In this document: positions 50,015 to 59,702 of the stretch, piece by piece
How the letters are laid out: the number at the start of each line of letters is the position of its first letter
How positions within the stretch are numbered: position 1 is the stretch's first letter
Assembly (NCBI RefSeq): GCF_901538355.1
Contig: NZ_LR593887.1
Coordinates: forward strand, 3,076,920-3,140,919
Origin: Tuwongella immobilis
GTDB taxonomy: Bacteria > Planctomycetota > Planctomycetia > Gemmatales > Gemmataceae
DNA: 64,000 nt
Direction of reading: 5' to 3'
Translations under genes and position numbers: made by a program
Notes under the pieces: generated by a model
What the model saw: only the letters and a program-made list of their open reading frames with translations
Databases searched by the model: none
What the model was told of the DNA's origin: nothing

Positions 50015-51019
50015 TCAGTTGCGAGATTTTGGCTTTTCGACCACCGGAACCGAGTCGAGGATTTCACCCAGAATATCGGCGACCCGTCGCCCTTCGATCT
50101 CCGCTTCGGGGCGAATGATCAGTCGATGCCCCAAGACCGGCAGTGCCATCGCTTGAACGTCGGCATGCGTGCAGAACGAACGCCCTTCCAACATGGCATG
50201 CGCGCGAGCGCAGCGAAGCAGGCAGAGTGCTGCGCGGGGGCTGGCACCCAGCGCGACATCGGGATGCTCGCGACTGACTTCCGCCAGATTCACGATGTAG
50301 TGCAGCAGTTCCTCACTCGCGTGAATCGATGGCAGGCTATTTTGAAGCTGTTCGATGCTTTCCGGGCTGAACATCGGCTCCAGCGGAATCGTCGGGTGGC
50401 TATGCAGTTGCAGCATCCGCACTTCGGAATCGTGACCGGGGTAACTCATTTCGATGCGAACCAGAAAGCGATCCAATTGCGCTTCCGGCAATCGGTAGAC
50501 CCCTTCTTGCTCGATCGGATTTTGCGTGGCCATCACCAAAAACGGACGCGGAAGCGGCAGACTCGCTCCATCGACGGTCACCTGATATTCTTGCATGGCT
50601 TCGAGCAATGCGGATTGTGTCTTGGCCGGTGCGCGGTTGATTTCGTCGGCAAGGAGCAGTTGCGTGAAAATCGGCCCTTTCCGCAGGACGAAATCGTTGG
50701 TCTTGCGATCCAAAATCGAGGTGCCGGTGACGTCCGATGGGAGCAAATCGGGGGTAAATTGCACCCGTTGATACTGGCACCCCAGCAGTTTGGCGAACGT
50801 CTTGGAAAGGGTGGTCTTCGCAACGCCGGGCACCCCTTCCAGCAGGACGTGGCCGTTGGCAATCAGGGCGATCAGCAATTGTCGCACCACATCATCGACA
50901 CCCACCACCACACGACTGACCTCGGAGAGGACTCGATCTGTGAGCTGCTTCCCGAGTTCCGCGTGGGGGATCGTCCCACGAATCGCATCTGCAACCGAGT
51001 TGGACGGGACGTTCGTCAT
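50015..51019 (-). CDS. MoxR-family AAA+ ATPase
   Basis: The 334-residue AAA+ chaperone has Walker A GVPGVAKTT (in HVLLEGVPGVAKTTLSKTFAKL), Walker B LLADEINRAPAKTQSALLEA, sensor 1 MATQNPIEQEGVYRLPEAQL and arginine-finger and C-terminal lid regions. MoxR proteins use ATP to assemble or activate complexes and normally lie beside DUF58 and VWA genes, as here. In this operon the order is HEAT, DUF4129, DUF4350-like, MoxR, DUF58, membrane proteins. The start overlaps the end of the DUF4350-like gene by 4 bases. Confidence 0.95.
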   Translation of the reverse strand: MTNVPSNSVADAIRGTIPHAELGKQLTDRVLSEVSRVVVGVDDVVRQLLIALIANGHVLLEGVPGVAKTTLSKTFAKLLGCQYQRVQFTPDLLPSDVTGTSILDRKTNDFVLRKGPIFTQLLLADEINRAPAKTQSALLEAMQEYQVTVDGASLPLPRPFLVMATQNPIEQEGVYRLPEAQLDRFLVRIEMSYPGHDSEVRMLQLHSHPTIPLEPMFSPESIEQLQNSLPSIHASEELLHYIVNLAEVSREHPDVALGASPRAALCLLRCARAHAMLEGRSFCTHADVQAMALPVLGHRLIIRPEAEIEGRRVADILGEILDSVPVVEKPKSRN

Positions 51020-52512
51020 GCCGAAACCTCATTGTCTTTTGCAAATCCCCAGACGCCAGACTGGGCTTGTTGCTGCAGGTGTTGCCAGTGGAGTGCCAGG
51101 GACAACCATCGCTTGCGTCGAATGGATGCCGGGTACGAATCCCACGCGAGTCGCCAGAATCGCAGGACTTGAGCACGGACGCGACGCCGATGCCACCAAC
51201 TGCCCGTGACCCAAATCGCCGGCAGATCCGTGGGGGGGACGGTTCCGCCGAGTAGTTGGCGAAACGACTCCCGAATCCATGTTTGGACGCCGATGCCAAC
51301 ATCATCCATCGGTGCCAATGCGAGAATTTTTGCATCCAATGTCGTCGGGGGAGAGGTCGCAGATTTTGCAGCGCGGGTCGTTCCGCCTGCTGCAACTGGG
51401 GGCGGCGTGGATTTCTTGACATTCCCGGCAATCGCATCCACTCGGAATCGTGATCGCCACAGCCGAAAGATCCCCCAAGCGATGATTGCCAACGTCCCCA
51501 GATTCCACAGGGTGCTAATCAGTTCGCTGCGCGATCGCCGTCCCAAGAATCGATCGTTGAACACGTTGCGATCTTCCGCCTGGGCAATCACTTGATTTCC
51601 CGTCTGCATCAGAGCGTTCGCCAAGACGTTAATCGGTGGCAGTGGTGGCGCGGGCGATTCGGACAATCGGAAGTTGAAATCGTCCCGTGGAACCCCATTG
51701 TCCAGATACAAGATTCGGTCGCGTTGACCCGAACCGCCTTTCAACCAGGTGACCATTCGCTCGGCGAAATCCAGATTCTGATTGTCGGTTTGCAGCATCA
51801 TTTCGTTGATGAAGATACTGTGGTCAGACAAGATCATGACTCGGCCCACATCCGCACCGACATCATCCGTCAACGCTCGCCCCACACCAAAATAATATTG
51901 TTGATTCAGCAAGCGGCGATTGATCCCATCTTGAATTTCGCAGCCATTCGGGAACATGGCGACTGGCTGAAGTTGACTGCCCCAGGCGGTCAGCGCATTG
52001 GGCCGATTCGTGGCGATTTTCGTCAGCCCCTGGAATGGCTCGCGGAGCTGCTTCTCGCCCGCTGAGTTCCACAACCCCAGCATTTGCCCCAGATTGCCAG
52101 CGACTGGTTTCACCAGCGGACAATCGGCTTGATCCCGATAGGTGTTTTTCAGGTCGGTTGCGCGAACAAACGAATTCGTACTGGAAATTCCGAAGACTGC
52201 CAGACATTCGATGGTGTAGGGGCGATATTGGCGAAAATCGGTGGCAATCAACACCGCGCCGCCGTCGTTGATGAACTCGCGCACGGGGAATCGATCCAAC
52301 ACGAACGGATCGCCGAGCACCACCAGAATCGATTGGGTGGGACGATTGCGCAGCAAGTTTAGCGACCGCACCGGGCGAATTCCGGCCGTATTGAACAAGG
52401 CGCGAAACGCTTCGGTTCCCGTGCGTTCAAACGTCGGTTTGTCTTGGCCAATCGCGGAGTTGCTGCCCAAGGTGACCGCCATCCAGGTCACGAGGATCAG
52501 TCGGTACCTCAT
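51016..52512 (-). CDS. DUF4350-like exported membrane protein
   Basis: The start at ATG 52512 overlaps the upstream stop (ATGA) and gives a signal peptide (MRYRLILVTWMAVTLGSNSAIG). The 498 residues then show LFNTAGIRPVRSLNLLRNRP, then SILVVLGDPFVLDRFPVREF and VNDGGAVLIATDF, which resembles the DUF4350 fold (class I glutamine amidotransferase-like). A single C-terminal membrane helix (LISTLWNLGTLAIIAWGIFRL) anchors it, with a basic cytoplasmic end. DUF4350 is a usual partner of MoxR, DUF58 and DUF4129 genes. Function unknown. Confidence 0.72.
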   Translation of the reverse strand: MRYRLILVTWMAVTLGSNSAIGQDKPTFERTGTEAFRALFNTAGIRPVRSLNLLRNRPTQSILVVLGDPFVLDRFPVREFINDGGAVLIATDFRQYRPYTIECLAVFGISSTNSFVRATDLKNTYRDQADCPLVKPVAGNLGQMLGLWNSAGEKQLREPFQGLTKIATNRPNALTAWGSQLQPVAMFPNGCEIQDGINRRLLNQQYYFGVGRALTDDVGADVGRVMILSDHSIFINEMMLQTDNQNLDFAERMVTWLKGGSGQRDRILYLDNGVPRDDFNFRLSESPAPPLPPINVLANALMQTGNQVIAQAEDRNVFNDRFLGRRSRSELISTLWNLGTLAIIAWGIFRLWRSRFRVDAIAGNVKKSTPPPVAAGGTTRAAKSATSPPTTLDAKILALAPMDDVGIGVQTWIRESFRQLLGGTVPPTDLPAIWVTGSWWHRRRVRAQVLRFWRLAWDSYPASIRRKRWLSLALHWQHLQQQAQSGVWGFAKDNEVSA

Positions 52513-53801
52513 GCCAGGCTCACTTGTGCGAATGTTTGCAGAATCTGACAAGCGGACTGGAATTCGGAATCGGGCAAGCCGGTCGGATTCGGGGCATATC
52601 GCAAAAAGGCATACGCATTCGCCAGTCGATGAGCTTGGTCGCGGGCTTCTGGAAACTGCCGCGCCAATCCCCATTCGATTTCTTGATGATTCCAAGATTG
52701 GGCGACTAACCCGCATCGACTGAGTGCCAGATACTCAAATGCTTGGAGAAATTGGGCGGCGGATTGAATCCTTGACGGATCCACCGGCCACGGTCCAAGT
52801 TCAATCGGGATCATCCGTTGCGGCGCTTCTGGCTCACGTTTCATCTGGGACGCCCAGTAAATCATCCCGCCGATCATGAGGATACCCAAAAGAATCACGG
52901 GGGCCCACGTGACATCGCCACTGGGAGCAAAGCTGCCGCCACCAAAACTGCCACCGCTGGAACTATTCCCGCCATTCATGCTGAAGTTGGGCATTTTGGG
53001 AAAACTGAGTTCCGGGAAGGAAAAGTTTCCAGATTTGGCACTCTGATCGAGCCAAGACTTCAGAGATTGGATCTCGCCCTTCCACTCATTCAAACTCGCC
53101 GCCCAATTTTGGTCGCCCGGGAGCCACGATTGCAAATCCCCTTTCCCCAAATCCTTCAAAAAGTCGCCCACGGCCGGAAAATCTTCGATGGGACCAACAT
53201 GGTCTTCAAACCATTGCAACCAATTTTGCGTTCGCTCATCCGTAGGAAGTTCACTGGATTTTACCGGTTCCGCTTCTGGGATGGTCTGTTGTTTGGGGTC
53301 GGGAGAGGTCGTCGTCATCGGATCTTCGAGTTTCGGCTTACCCTCCGATTCTGGATCGTTCGACTCTTTCGGTGGAGTGGTGGGATCCTGGGTCATTTTG
53401 GAGAGTTTCTCGAGTTGCTCGGGCGACAAGCGATCGCTCAGGCCACCGGTTTTGCCTTCCGCAAAGGATTTGAGCCGTTCCAACACTTTGGGATCTTGCA
53501 ATTCCGGAATCGCCTTTAACATCTCTTCGGGCGATTTACCCGACTTCCACTGCTTTAGCAGCTCCGAAATCAGCTTCGAATCGGTTTGTCGGTTCCCAAG
53601 TCGCTCCGAAAGTCGGCTGCGGTAATCGGTTTCGCTTCCAGAGTCAATCGGCGCGTGCGATTCTTCCAGCAGTCGGAAGCGGCCATTGCCCATCCCGGGC
53701 GGGCCGGGCGGGAAGACTGGCTCAAACGGCTGGGCCGAGGCCGACGAGACGACCAGCAACAAACCGACCCCGATGCAAACGACACGAGCGATACAGGTCA
53801 T
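52509..53801 (-). CDS. DUF4129-type exported membrane protein
   Basis: A signal peptide (MTCIARVVCIGVGLLLVVSSASAQ) is followed by a long Glu/Ser/Pro-rich, mostly disordered region, a Gly/Ser/Phe-rich stretch (NFSMNGGNSSSGGSFGGGSF), a membrane helix (APVILLGILMIGGMIYWASQ) and a C-terminal helical domain (AQFLQAFEYLALSRCGLVAQ, WGLARQFPEARDQAHRLANAYAFLRYAP). The C-terminal part is like DUF4129, typical of MoxR/DUF58 loci. 430 residues. Overlaps both neighbours by 4 bases. Confidence 0.68.
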   Translation of the reverse strand: MTCIARVVCIGVGLLLVVSSASAQPFEPVFPPGPPGMGNGRFRLLEESHAPIDSGSETDYRSRLSERLGNRQTDSKLISELLKQWKSGKSPEEMLKAIPELQDPKVLERLKSFAEGKTGGLSDRLSPEQLEKLSKMTQDPTTPPKESNDPESEGKPKLEDPMTTTSPDPKQQTIPEAEPVKSSELPTDERTQNWLQWFEDHVGPIEDFPAVGDFLKDLGKGDLQSWLPGDQNWAASLNEWKGEIQSLKSWLDQSAKSGNFSFPELSFPKMPNFSMNGGNSSSGGSFGGGSFAPSGDVTWAPVILLGILMIGGMIYWASQMKREPEAPQRMIPIELGPWPVDPSRIQSAAQFLQAFEYLALSRCGLVAQSWNHQEIEWGLARQFPEARDQAHRLANAYAFLRYAPNPTGLPDSEFQSACQILQTFAQVSLA

Positions 53802-54352
53802 GGTGTTTGATCCGGTTTACGAGATGCGGGGACTGGGACGACTCGCAAGGGTGGCACGGCTGGGATGACCGGGGCGATTGGGACAAATGGCGTAATCACC
53901 GGGCGTGGCATGCCGTTTGCATTGGGGGCATTCAGCAACCGACGTTCCGGCGTGAGAATTCGACTGATGGCCAACGCGGTCTGTCGGCGGACGATGACAT
54001 CCGGGTCCTTCAAATTGGCAACAAGATTCGGAATTGCCGACTTTGCGCTCGGGCCCATCTGTCCAAGCGCGTACGCTGCGCCGCCGCGTCTGGCTGGCAA
54101 TTTGTCGGACAAGGCCTCGATTAACGGCGGAAGGGCTTCGGGGCCGCACTGGGAAAGCGCGGTCGCGAGATGCAGCCGCACCTCGGAATCCGCATCTGTC
54201 AGCGATTCGACGAGCGATGCGATCAATTTCCGATCGGGATATGCCTCGGTGGGAGCCTGTTTCGGCGGGGGCGGAAGATCCGCCGGTTGCCCACGGCTCG
54301 CGGGGACAACCAGTGCCAACCACACGAGTGCCAAACAATGGTGCCAGTTCAT
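53798..54352 (-). CDS. Exported HEAT-repeat protein
   Basis: The 184-residue product has a signal peptide (MNWHHCLALVWLALVVPASRG), two or three HEAT repeats (LIASLVESLTDADSEVRLHLATALSQCG, and LPARRGGAAYALGQMGPSAKSAIPNLVANLKDPD) and a Pro/Val-rich tail. It is the first gene of the MoxR operon and its stop overlaps the next start. HEAT proteins act as scaffolds, here probably in the periplasm. Confidence 0.75.
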   Translation of the reverse strand: MNWHHCLALVWLALVVPASRGQPADLPPPPKQAPTEAYPDRKLIASLVESLTDADSEVRLHLATALSQCGPEALPPLIEALSDKLPARRGGAAYALGQMGPSAKSAIPNLVANLKDPDVIVRRQTALAISRILTPERRLLNAPNANGMPRPVITPFVPIAPVIPAVPPLRVVPVPASRKPDQTP

Positions 54353-54558
54353 GTCAATCTCGGTATTGGCAACTCAAGATCCCTAGCATGGAATTATCTT
54401 GCCTTGTCAAGCCAATCCTCGCAAGAGGGGCCGAACCAAGCGGATCCGATTTTCCAGAAATTCCGATTCGCATCGTGCGAATTGCTACCCAGCGTCTGGG
54501 TACAGGCTTATCATAAGGTGACACGAACCTGAATGACGCGTGTTGAACGAGGCTGTCC

Positions 54559-56229
54559 ATGGGCGAACGGTATATCTTCCAGATCGAAAGCTTAACGAAG
54601 ACCTACAATAAAAAGGAGGTCCTCAAAAATATTTGGCTTTCGTTCTATCCTGGGGCAAAGATCGGCGTGATCGGATCCAACGGGGCCGGGAAATCGACCC
54701 TGCTGAAGATCATGGCCGGGGTGGATACCGATTTTATCGGCACCGCTCGACCAGAATCGGGCATCTCGATCGGGCACGTCCCGCAAGAGCCGCGTTTGAA
54801 CGATGCGAAAGACGTTCGCGGCAACATCGAAGAAGCGGTCGCTTCAACTCGGGCATTGCTGACCCGCCAGGAAGAACTTGGCAACCGCATGGCCGAGGCC
54901 AGCCCCGAAGAATTCGACGCCATCAGCGAAGAAATGGCCCGCGTACAAGACGCCATCGACGCTTGCAACGCCTACGAACTCGATCGGCAACTCGAAATCG
55001 CCATGGATGCCATGCGCTTGCCTCCCAGCGATGCCATGCCAGCGACATTATCCGGGGGCGAACGCCGTCGCGTTGCACTCTGTAAAACGCTTCTCGCCCG
55101 ACCCGATATGCTCCTTCTCGATGAGCCGACCAACCACTTAGACGCCGAATCCGTCGATTGGCTCGAACGATTCCTGAAGGAATTCACCGGAACCGTCGTC
55201 AGCGTGACCCACGACCGTTACTTTTTGGATAATGTCGCGGAATGGATCTTGGAGCTGGATCGTGGCAACGGCTACCCGTTCCAAGGGAACTACACCTCCT
55301 GGTTGCAACAAAAGCAAGAGCGTCTGATTCGTGAAGAAAAGTCCGAATCCGCTCGCAAGAAGCAACTCGACCGCGAACTGGAATGGGCTCGCATGGCCCC
55401 TCGAGCGCGAGTCGCCAAGAACAAAGCCCGACTCGCCGCTTACGAAAAACTCGCCGCTCAAGAGTATGACGAGAAGGAAGAGAATCTCGTTTTGCAAATC
55501 CCGCCTGGACCGGCGCTCGGCGATTTAGTCGTGCGTGCCGAGGGGGTGCAAAAGGGCTACGGCGATCGGTTGTTGATGGAAGACCTGAATTTCGATCTGC
55601 CACGCGGGGGGATCGTCGGGGTCATCGGGCCGAACGGCGCAGGGAAAACCACGTTGTTCCGCATGATTGTCGGCCAGGAAAAGCCCGACACGGGTTCGCT
55701 GCGAGTCGGTGAGACAGTGGTGCCCGCGTATGTCGATCAGAATCGGGATGCCCTCAATCCGGATAAGACCGTATTCGAAGAAATCACCGGCGGGGTCGAT
55801 CACCTGATTCTCGGCAAGAAGCGAGTTGCCTCGCGCGGCTATGTCGCCCGATTCAATTTCAAAGGGGTCGATCAACAAAAGCGGGTTGGCGATCTGTCCG
55901 GTGGGGAACGCAACCGCGTCCACCTGGCCAAACTCCTTCGCGGTGGCGGCAACCTGCTGCTGCTTGACGAACCGACCAACGACTTGGATGTCGATACCCT
56001 GCGTGCCTTGGAAGAAGCGTTGATTAACTTCGGCGGTTGTGCCGTGGTGATTAGTCACGACCGCTGGTTCCTCGATCGAATTGCGACGCACATTCTCGCA
56101 TTCGAGGGAGATTCCCGAACGGTTTGGCACGAAGGGAATTATCGAAGTTACGAAGAAAATCGGAAAGCGCGGCTGGGGCTTGATGCCGATCAGCCATCGC
56201 GGGTGCGATTTAAGAAACTTCACCAGTAA
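54559..56229 (+). CDS. ettA: Energy-dependent translational throttle EttA (ABC-F)
   Basis: EttA is a ribosome-bound ABC-F ATPase that gates entry into elongation depending on ATP/ADP. The 556-residue protein has two ABC domains: Walker [12 protein letters not shown] and [11 protein letters not shown], signatures [13 protein letters not shown] and [13 protein letters not shown], and Walker [16 protein letters not shown] and [15 protein letters not shown]. The linker between them (about 240-320) is the charged arm [20 protein letters not shown]. Length, the N terminus and the [11 protein letters not shown] segment match EttA rather than Uup or YheS. Start at ATG 54559, GAGG upstream. Confidence 0.95.
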   Translation: MGERYIFQIESLTKTYNKKEVLKNIWLSFYPGAKIGVIGSNGAGKSTLLKIMAGVDTDFIGTARPESGISIGHVPQEPRLNDAKDVRGNIEEAVASTRALLTRQEELGNRMAEASPEEFDAISEEMARVQDAIDACNAYELDRQLEIAMDAMRLPPSDAMPATLSGGERRRVALCKTLLARPDMLLLDEPTNHLDAESVDWLERFLKEFTGTVVSVTHDRYFLDNVAEWILELDRGNGYPFQGNYTSWLQQKQERLIREEKSESARKKQLDRELEWARMAPRARVAKNKARLAAYEKLAAQEYDEKEENLVLQIPPGPALGDLVVRAEGVQKGYGDRLLMEDLNFDLPRGGIVGVIGPNGAGKTTLFRMIVGQEKPDTGSLRVGETVVPAYVDQNRDALNPDKTVFEEITGGVDHLILGKKRVASRGYVARFNFKGVDQQKRVGDLSGGERNRVHLAKLLRGGGNLLLLDEPTNDLDVDTLRALEEALINFGGCAVVISHDRWFLDRIATHILAFEGDSRTVWHEGNYRSYEENRKARLGLDADQPSRVRFKKLHQ

Positions 56230-56286
56230 TCTGCGGGTAATCCCAAGCAGTCCTCGACTCCTCGTTTCGATGGGTGGAATTCGACC

Positions 56287-57000
56287 ATGATGGAACTGGT
56301 GCAGGTGACCAAGGTATACGAACAAGGGCGACGGACCGTGCAAGCCGTGCGGGGTGTGTCGCTGCGAATCGGTACCGGTGAGTTTGTTTCCATCATGGGG
56401 CCCAGCGGATCGGGTAAATCCACGCTCCTCCATCTGTTGGGGGGGCTGGATGTGCCCACCACTGGCCAAGCCATCTTTCAGGGAGATGATTTGCAGGCCA
56501 TGTCCGATCGCCAACGGACGATGATCCGTCGGCATCGCATCGGCTTTGTCTTCCAGTTCTTCAATCTGTTGCCCACGCTCACCGCGATTGAAAATGTCGC
56601 GCTGCCGTTGCTGCTTGCCGGGGAAAAGCGACGAGTCGCCCACGAACGTGCCCGTGCAAGTATCGATCGCATCGGCATGTTGCGGCGGGCGGATCACCTC
56701 CCGGATGAACTTTCGGGTGGCGAAATGCAGCGAATCGCCATCGCCCGCGCGTTGGTGACCGATCCGGAAGCCATTCTTTGCGATGAGCCGACCGGGAATC
56801 TCGATTCGGCCAACTCCAAAGCGATTCTCGAACTGCTCCGCACGCTCCCCGAACCGGGAAAACGATCGGTGGTCATGGTCACCCACGACCCCAACTCCGC
56901 GCATTATGCCGATCGGCTCATCACGATTCGCGATGGTCTGTTGGATTCCGACATCTCGACCAATCGGGTGCCTGCGAAAGCCACCGCCGCGATTGCCTGA
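56287..57000 (+). CDS. ABC transporter ATP-binding protein (MacB/LolD type)
   Basis: The 237-residue ATPase has Walker A MGPSGSGKSTLLHLLGGLD, Q-loop FQFFNLLPTLTA, signature ELSGGEMQRIAIARAL and Walker B AILCDEPTGNLDSANS, ending in the H-loop MVTHDPNSAHYADR. These match the LolD/MacB/FtsE class, which power extraction of lipoproteins or export of peptides. The permease gene follows after 34 bases, so this is a two-gene transporter. Confidence 0.92.
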   Translation: MMELVQVTKVYEQGRRTVQAVRGVSLRIGTGEFVSIMGPSGSGKSTLLHLLGGLDVPTTGQAIFQGDDLQAMSDRQRTMIRRHRIGFVFQFFNLLPTLTAIENVALPLLLAGEKRRVAHERARASIDRIGMLRRADHLPDELSGGEMQRIAIARALVTDPEAILCDEPTGNLDSANSKAILELLRTLPEPGKRSVVMVTHDPNSAHYADRLITIRDGLLDSDISTNRVPAKATAAIA

Positions 57001-57034
57001 TGAAACCCTCGTCCGCACCCACAGGATTCCACGC

Positions 57035-59629
57035 ATGGTCTCGCTGCTGATCCTCGTCCGCACGCTCAGCCTGCGTTATCTTCGCATGCATTTGGGCCGA
57101 ATGCTGCTCATTGTGGCCAGCATCGCACTGGGGGTGGCCACGCTGGTCTCCACTCAGATTCTCAACCAATGCTTAGAGAGCGCTGCGGTTTCGACCACGA
57201 CACCCATCAAAGGGGCGGCGAATCTCTACGTTGCCAGCGGCGAATTTGGGGTTCCAACCGAACTGGCCGAGCGAATTCGTCAGGTGCCTGGCGTTGACTC
57301 GGTGCAGCCGCTAGTGTTTGAGCGCGTGACGCTGCCCGACCTGAATCAGCGCGATGCCATTCTGGTGGGGGTGGATGTGAGCCAGGTTGCCAGCCAAGAG
57401 GCCGGGACGCAACTGGGCGTCAAGGTAACCTTGTTCGGGAAACTCCCCCGGCGATTCCTTCCACCCGTATTTTTAGGCCGCGCGTTATTCGAACAGCGAA
57501 CCGCTGCCGGCGTCGCGGACGATGAACCGATTCGACTGCGCGCGGCAGGGAACATCGTCGATCTCTTGCCCATCGGTGTGGTCGATCTTGAAGGCCCAGC
57601 CGCCAGTCTCGGCCAGAACGTGCTGGCCATGGAGATGAACCAAGCCAGCCGCGTGGTGGGGCGAGCGGGGCGGGTCAACCGCATGGATGTCTTCGTTCGT
57701 TCCGGCGAAGATGTGGGCGTGGTGCGGGAACGGCTGATCGAAATTGTCGGCGATCCCCGCTCGGTCCGCACACCCGAAATGCAGGGCCAATCGACGAATG
57801 AAGTGGTGAACGGCTTCAAAACCGGTTTTCTCCTCTGTTCCGCAGGTGCGATGGTCGTTGGAATGTTCTTGGTCTACAACGCACTCTCGGTCTCTGTGGC
57901 GGAGCGTCGTCACGACATCGGCATTCTTCGCTCATTGGGAGCGACTCGCGGCCAGATCGGCCGATTGTTCACCATCGAGGCGATGATTCTCGGGCTGGCC
58001 GGGGCTGCCTGTGGGGTGCCATTGGGATTGGGGCTGGCCGACTTGGCACTCAAACTTGTGGCCGAAGAACTGCGAGCGATCTTTTTGAGCGGCGAAATCA
58101 ATCCGGTTCGACTCGATTGGTATCTCACCTCGATTGCCATGCTCGCGGGCGTGACGACCGCCTTGCTTGCGTCGATCATTCCAGCGATGCAAGCCGCTTC
58201 CGATTCGCCAGCGGATGTTGTGCGTCGGGCCTCGCTCGCGGGGCAGGGCTTCTACGCGATGCTGCACCGCTTGATCTGTGCCACGCTGGTCTTGGGCGGA
58301 CTCGCGGCGGTGTTGGCCCGCGATTGGCTGCCGCCGCGAATGGGCAGCCTCATCGGATTGGCGGTGATGCTAACCGGGCTGTTGCTAGCCACGCCGATCT
58401 TTGTCGGCTGGGTGGCGGGCCTGCTACGTGCCCCTGCGAAGTGGTTGCTGGGATTGGAGTTACGCATCGCCGCCGATAATCTGATCCGCGCGCCGGGACG
58501 CACCGGCGTGGTGATCGGGGCGTTCGGCGCGGGCGTGGCGCTGATGATCCAGATTTCCGGCGTCGGCCGCTCCAACGAAGAACCCGTCATGGATTGGTTG
58601 GAGCGTGGGGTGCGGGCGGACTTGTTCCTGTTTTCGGGCAGTTTGGCAACCGCCAACAGCAGTTCATCGCCGATTCAGGCGAATGTGATTGACTCGCTTC
58701 GCAAACAAGTGCCCACGTTGGAGAGTGCCATTCCGCTCCGATTCGCTCGCGCGGAGCTCAACGAGATGGTCGTCTACATCGTGGCACTCGATGCGATGGA
58801 GTACTACGATTCGACCGCGAGACGCAACACGGAACCGCTCCCCGGTTTGGAGAATTTCAAGCGGCTGACCGAGCCAAATACGATCGTGGTTTCTGAGAAT
58901 TTCGCCGTCAAGCATCGCGTTCAAGTGGGGGATACCGTTCGCCTCCCCGGACCCGATCCGCGAAAGCCGATCGAAGTGACGATTGTCGGCACGATTGTCG
59001 ATTACACCTGGGCACGCGGTACGATTTTCATGGATCGGGCCGCTTATGCTGAATTGTTCGCCGATCCATTGGTGGATATTTGCCATGTCTTTCTGCCGCT
59101 GAATGCGACCGACGCCGAGCGGGCATCCACTGCCGACGCGGTGAAGCGATTTGCCAGTGATAATCTGCTGGTGGTGCAAGATCACGATGCCGTCTGGAAA
59201 TACGTCGGCGATGTTGTGAAGCGTGTTTACACATTTGCGTATCTGCAGCAATTCGTGGTCGGGGCCGTGGCATCGCTCGGCATTGTCACCGCTTTGCTGA
59301 TCTCCGTGTTGCAACGACAACGAGAACTGGGGCTGCTGCGGGCCGTGGGTGCGACGCGAACGCAAGTCCTTCGCATGGTGATCTTTGAGGCGTTGCTGAT
59401 GGGCGGCATCGGGACGCTGTTTGGCATCGCCATCGGCATTCCGTTGGAGTGGTACGTTCTGGACATTGTGCTGTACGAAGAATCGGGCTTTGTTTATGAG
59501 ACGTTGATTCCCTGGCGAGAAGGTTTGGGGATTGCTGCTGGGGCGATGATCGTTTCCGGAATCGCGGGGCTGATCCCCGCAGTCAATGCGATGCGGCTGC
59601 AAATTACCGAAGCCATCGCCTACGAGTGA
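57035..59629 (+). CDS. FtsX-like ABC transporter permease, two-repeat type
   Basis: From ATG 57035 (AGGATTCCACGC upstream), 864 residues. The N-terminal helix (HLGRMLLIVASIALGVATLV) leads a MacB-type periplasmic domain. A three-helix FtsX block follows (GAMVVGMFLVYNALSVSVAE, SLGATRGQIGRLFTIEAMIL), then a middle group of helices, a second periplasmic domain and a second FtsX block (RELGLLRAVGATRTQVLRMV, GIAAGAMIVSGIAGLIPAVN). The doubled architecture is like YbbP/LolCE-type exporters. Substrate may be a lipoprotein, lipid or peptide. Confidence 0.9.
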   Translation: MVSLLILVRTLSLRYLRMHLGRMLLIVASIALGVATLVSTQILNQCLESAAVSTTTPIKGAANLYVASGEFGVPTELAERIRQVPGVDSVQPLVFERVTLPDLNQRDAILVGVDVSQVASQEAGTQLGVKVTLFGKLPRRFLPPVFLGRALFEQRTAAGVADDEPIRLRAAGNIVDLLPIGVVDLEGPAASLGQNVLAMEMNQASRVVGRAGRVNRMDVFVRSGEDVGVVRERLIEIVGDPRSVRTPEMQGQSTNEVVNGFKTGFLLCSAGAMVVGMFLVYNALSVSVAERRHDIGILRSLGATRGQIGRLFTIEAMILGLAGAACGVPLGLGLADLALKLVAEELRAIFLSGEINPVRLDWYLTSIAMLAGVTTALLASIIPAMQAASDSPADVVRRASLAGQGFYAMLHRLICATLVLGGLAAVLARDWLPPRMGSLIGLAVMLTGLLLATPIFVGWVAGLLRAPAKWLLGLELRIAADNLIRAPGRTGVVIGAFGAGVALMIQISGVGRSNEEPVMDWLERGVRADLFLFSGSLATANSSSSPIQANVIDSLRKQVPTLESAIPLRFARAELNEMVVYIVALDAMEYYDSTARRNTEPLPGLENFKRLTEPNTIVVSENFAVKHRVQVGDTVRLPGPDPRKPIEVTIVGTIVDYTWARGTIFMDRAAYAELFADPLVDICHVFLPLNATDAERASTADAVKRFASDNLLVVQDHDAVWKYVGDVVKRVYTFAYLQQFVVGAVASLGIVTALLISVLQRQRELGLLRAVGATRTQVLRMVIFEALLMGGIGTLFGIAIGIPLEWYVLDIVLYEESGFVYETLIPWREGLGIAAGAMIVSGIAGLIPAVNAMRLQITEAIAYE

Positions 59630-59643
59630 GGCATCGGGATTCG

Positions 59644-59680
59644 CCCGATCGCTCCAATTCTCTGGATGGTGGCGATCGGG
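59644..59680. terminator. Hairpin between convergent genes
   Basis: CCCGATCGC (59644-59652) and GCGATCGGG (59672-59680) are perfect complements in the 73-base gap between the permease and DUF1501 gene ends. Symmetry and position suit a bidirectional terminator; T-runs are short. Confidence 0.55.
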
Positions 59681-59702
59681 GAGTTCTGCTGCAATCACTT
59701 CT

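Noticed and set aside
55525-57063. Long minus-strand open frame of about 510 codons
   Set aside because: It lies antisense to ettA and the ABC ATPase gene, both with complete motifs, and shows no domain.
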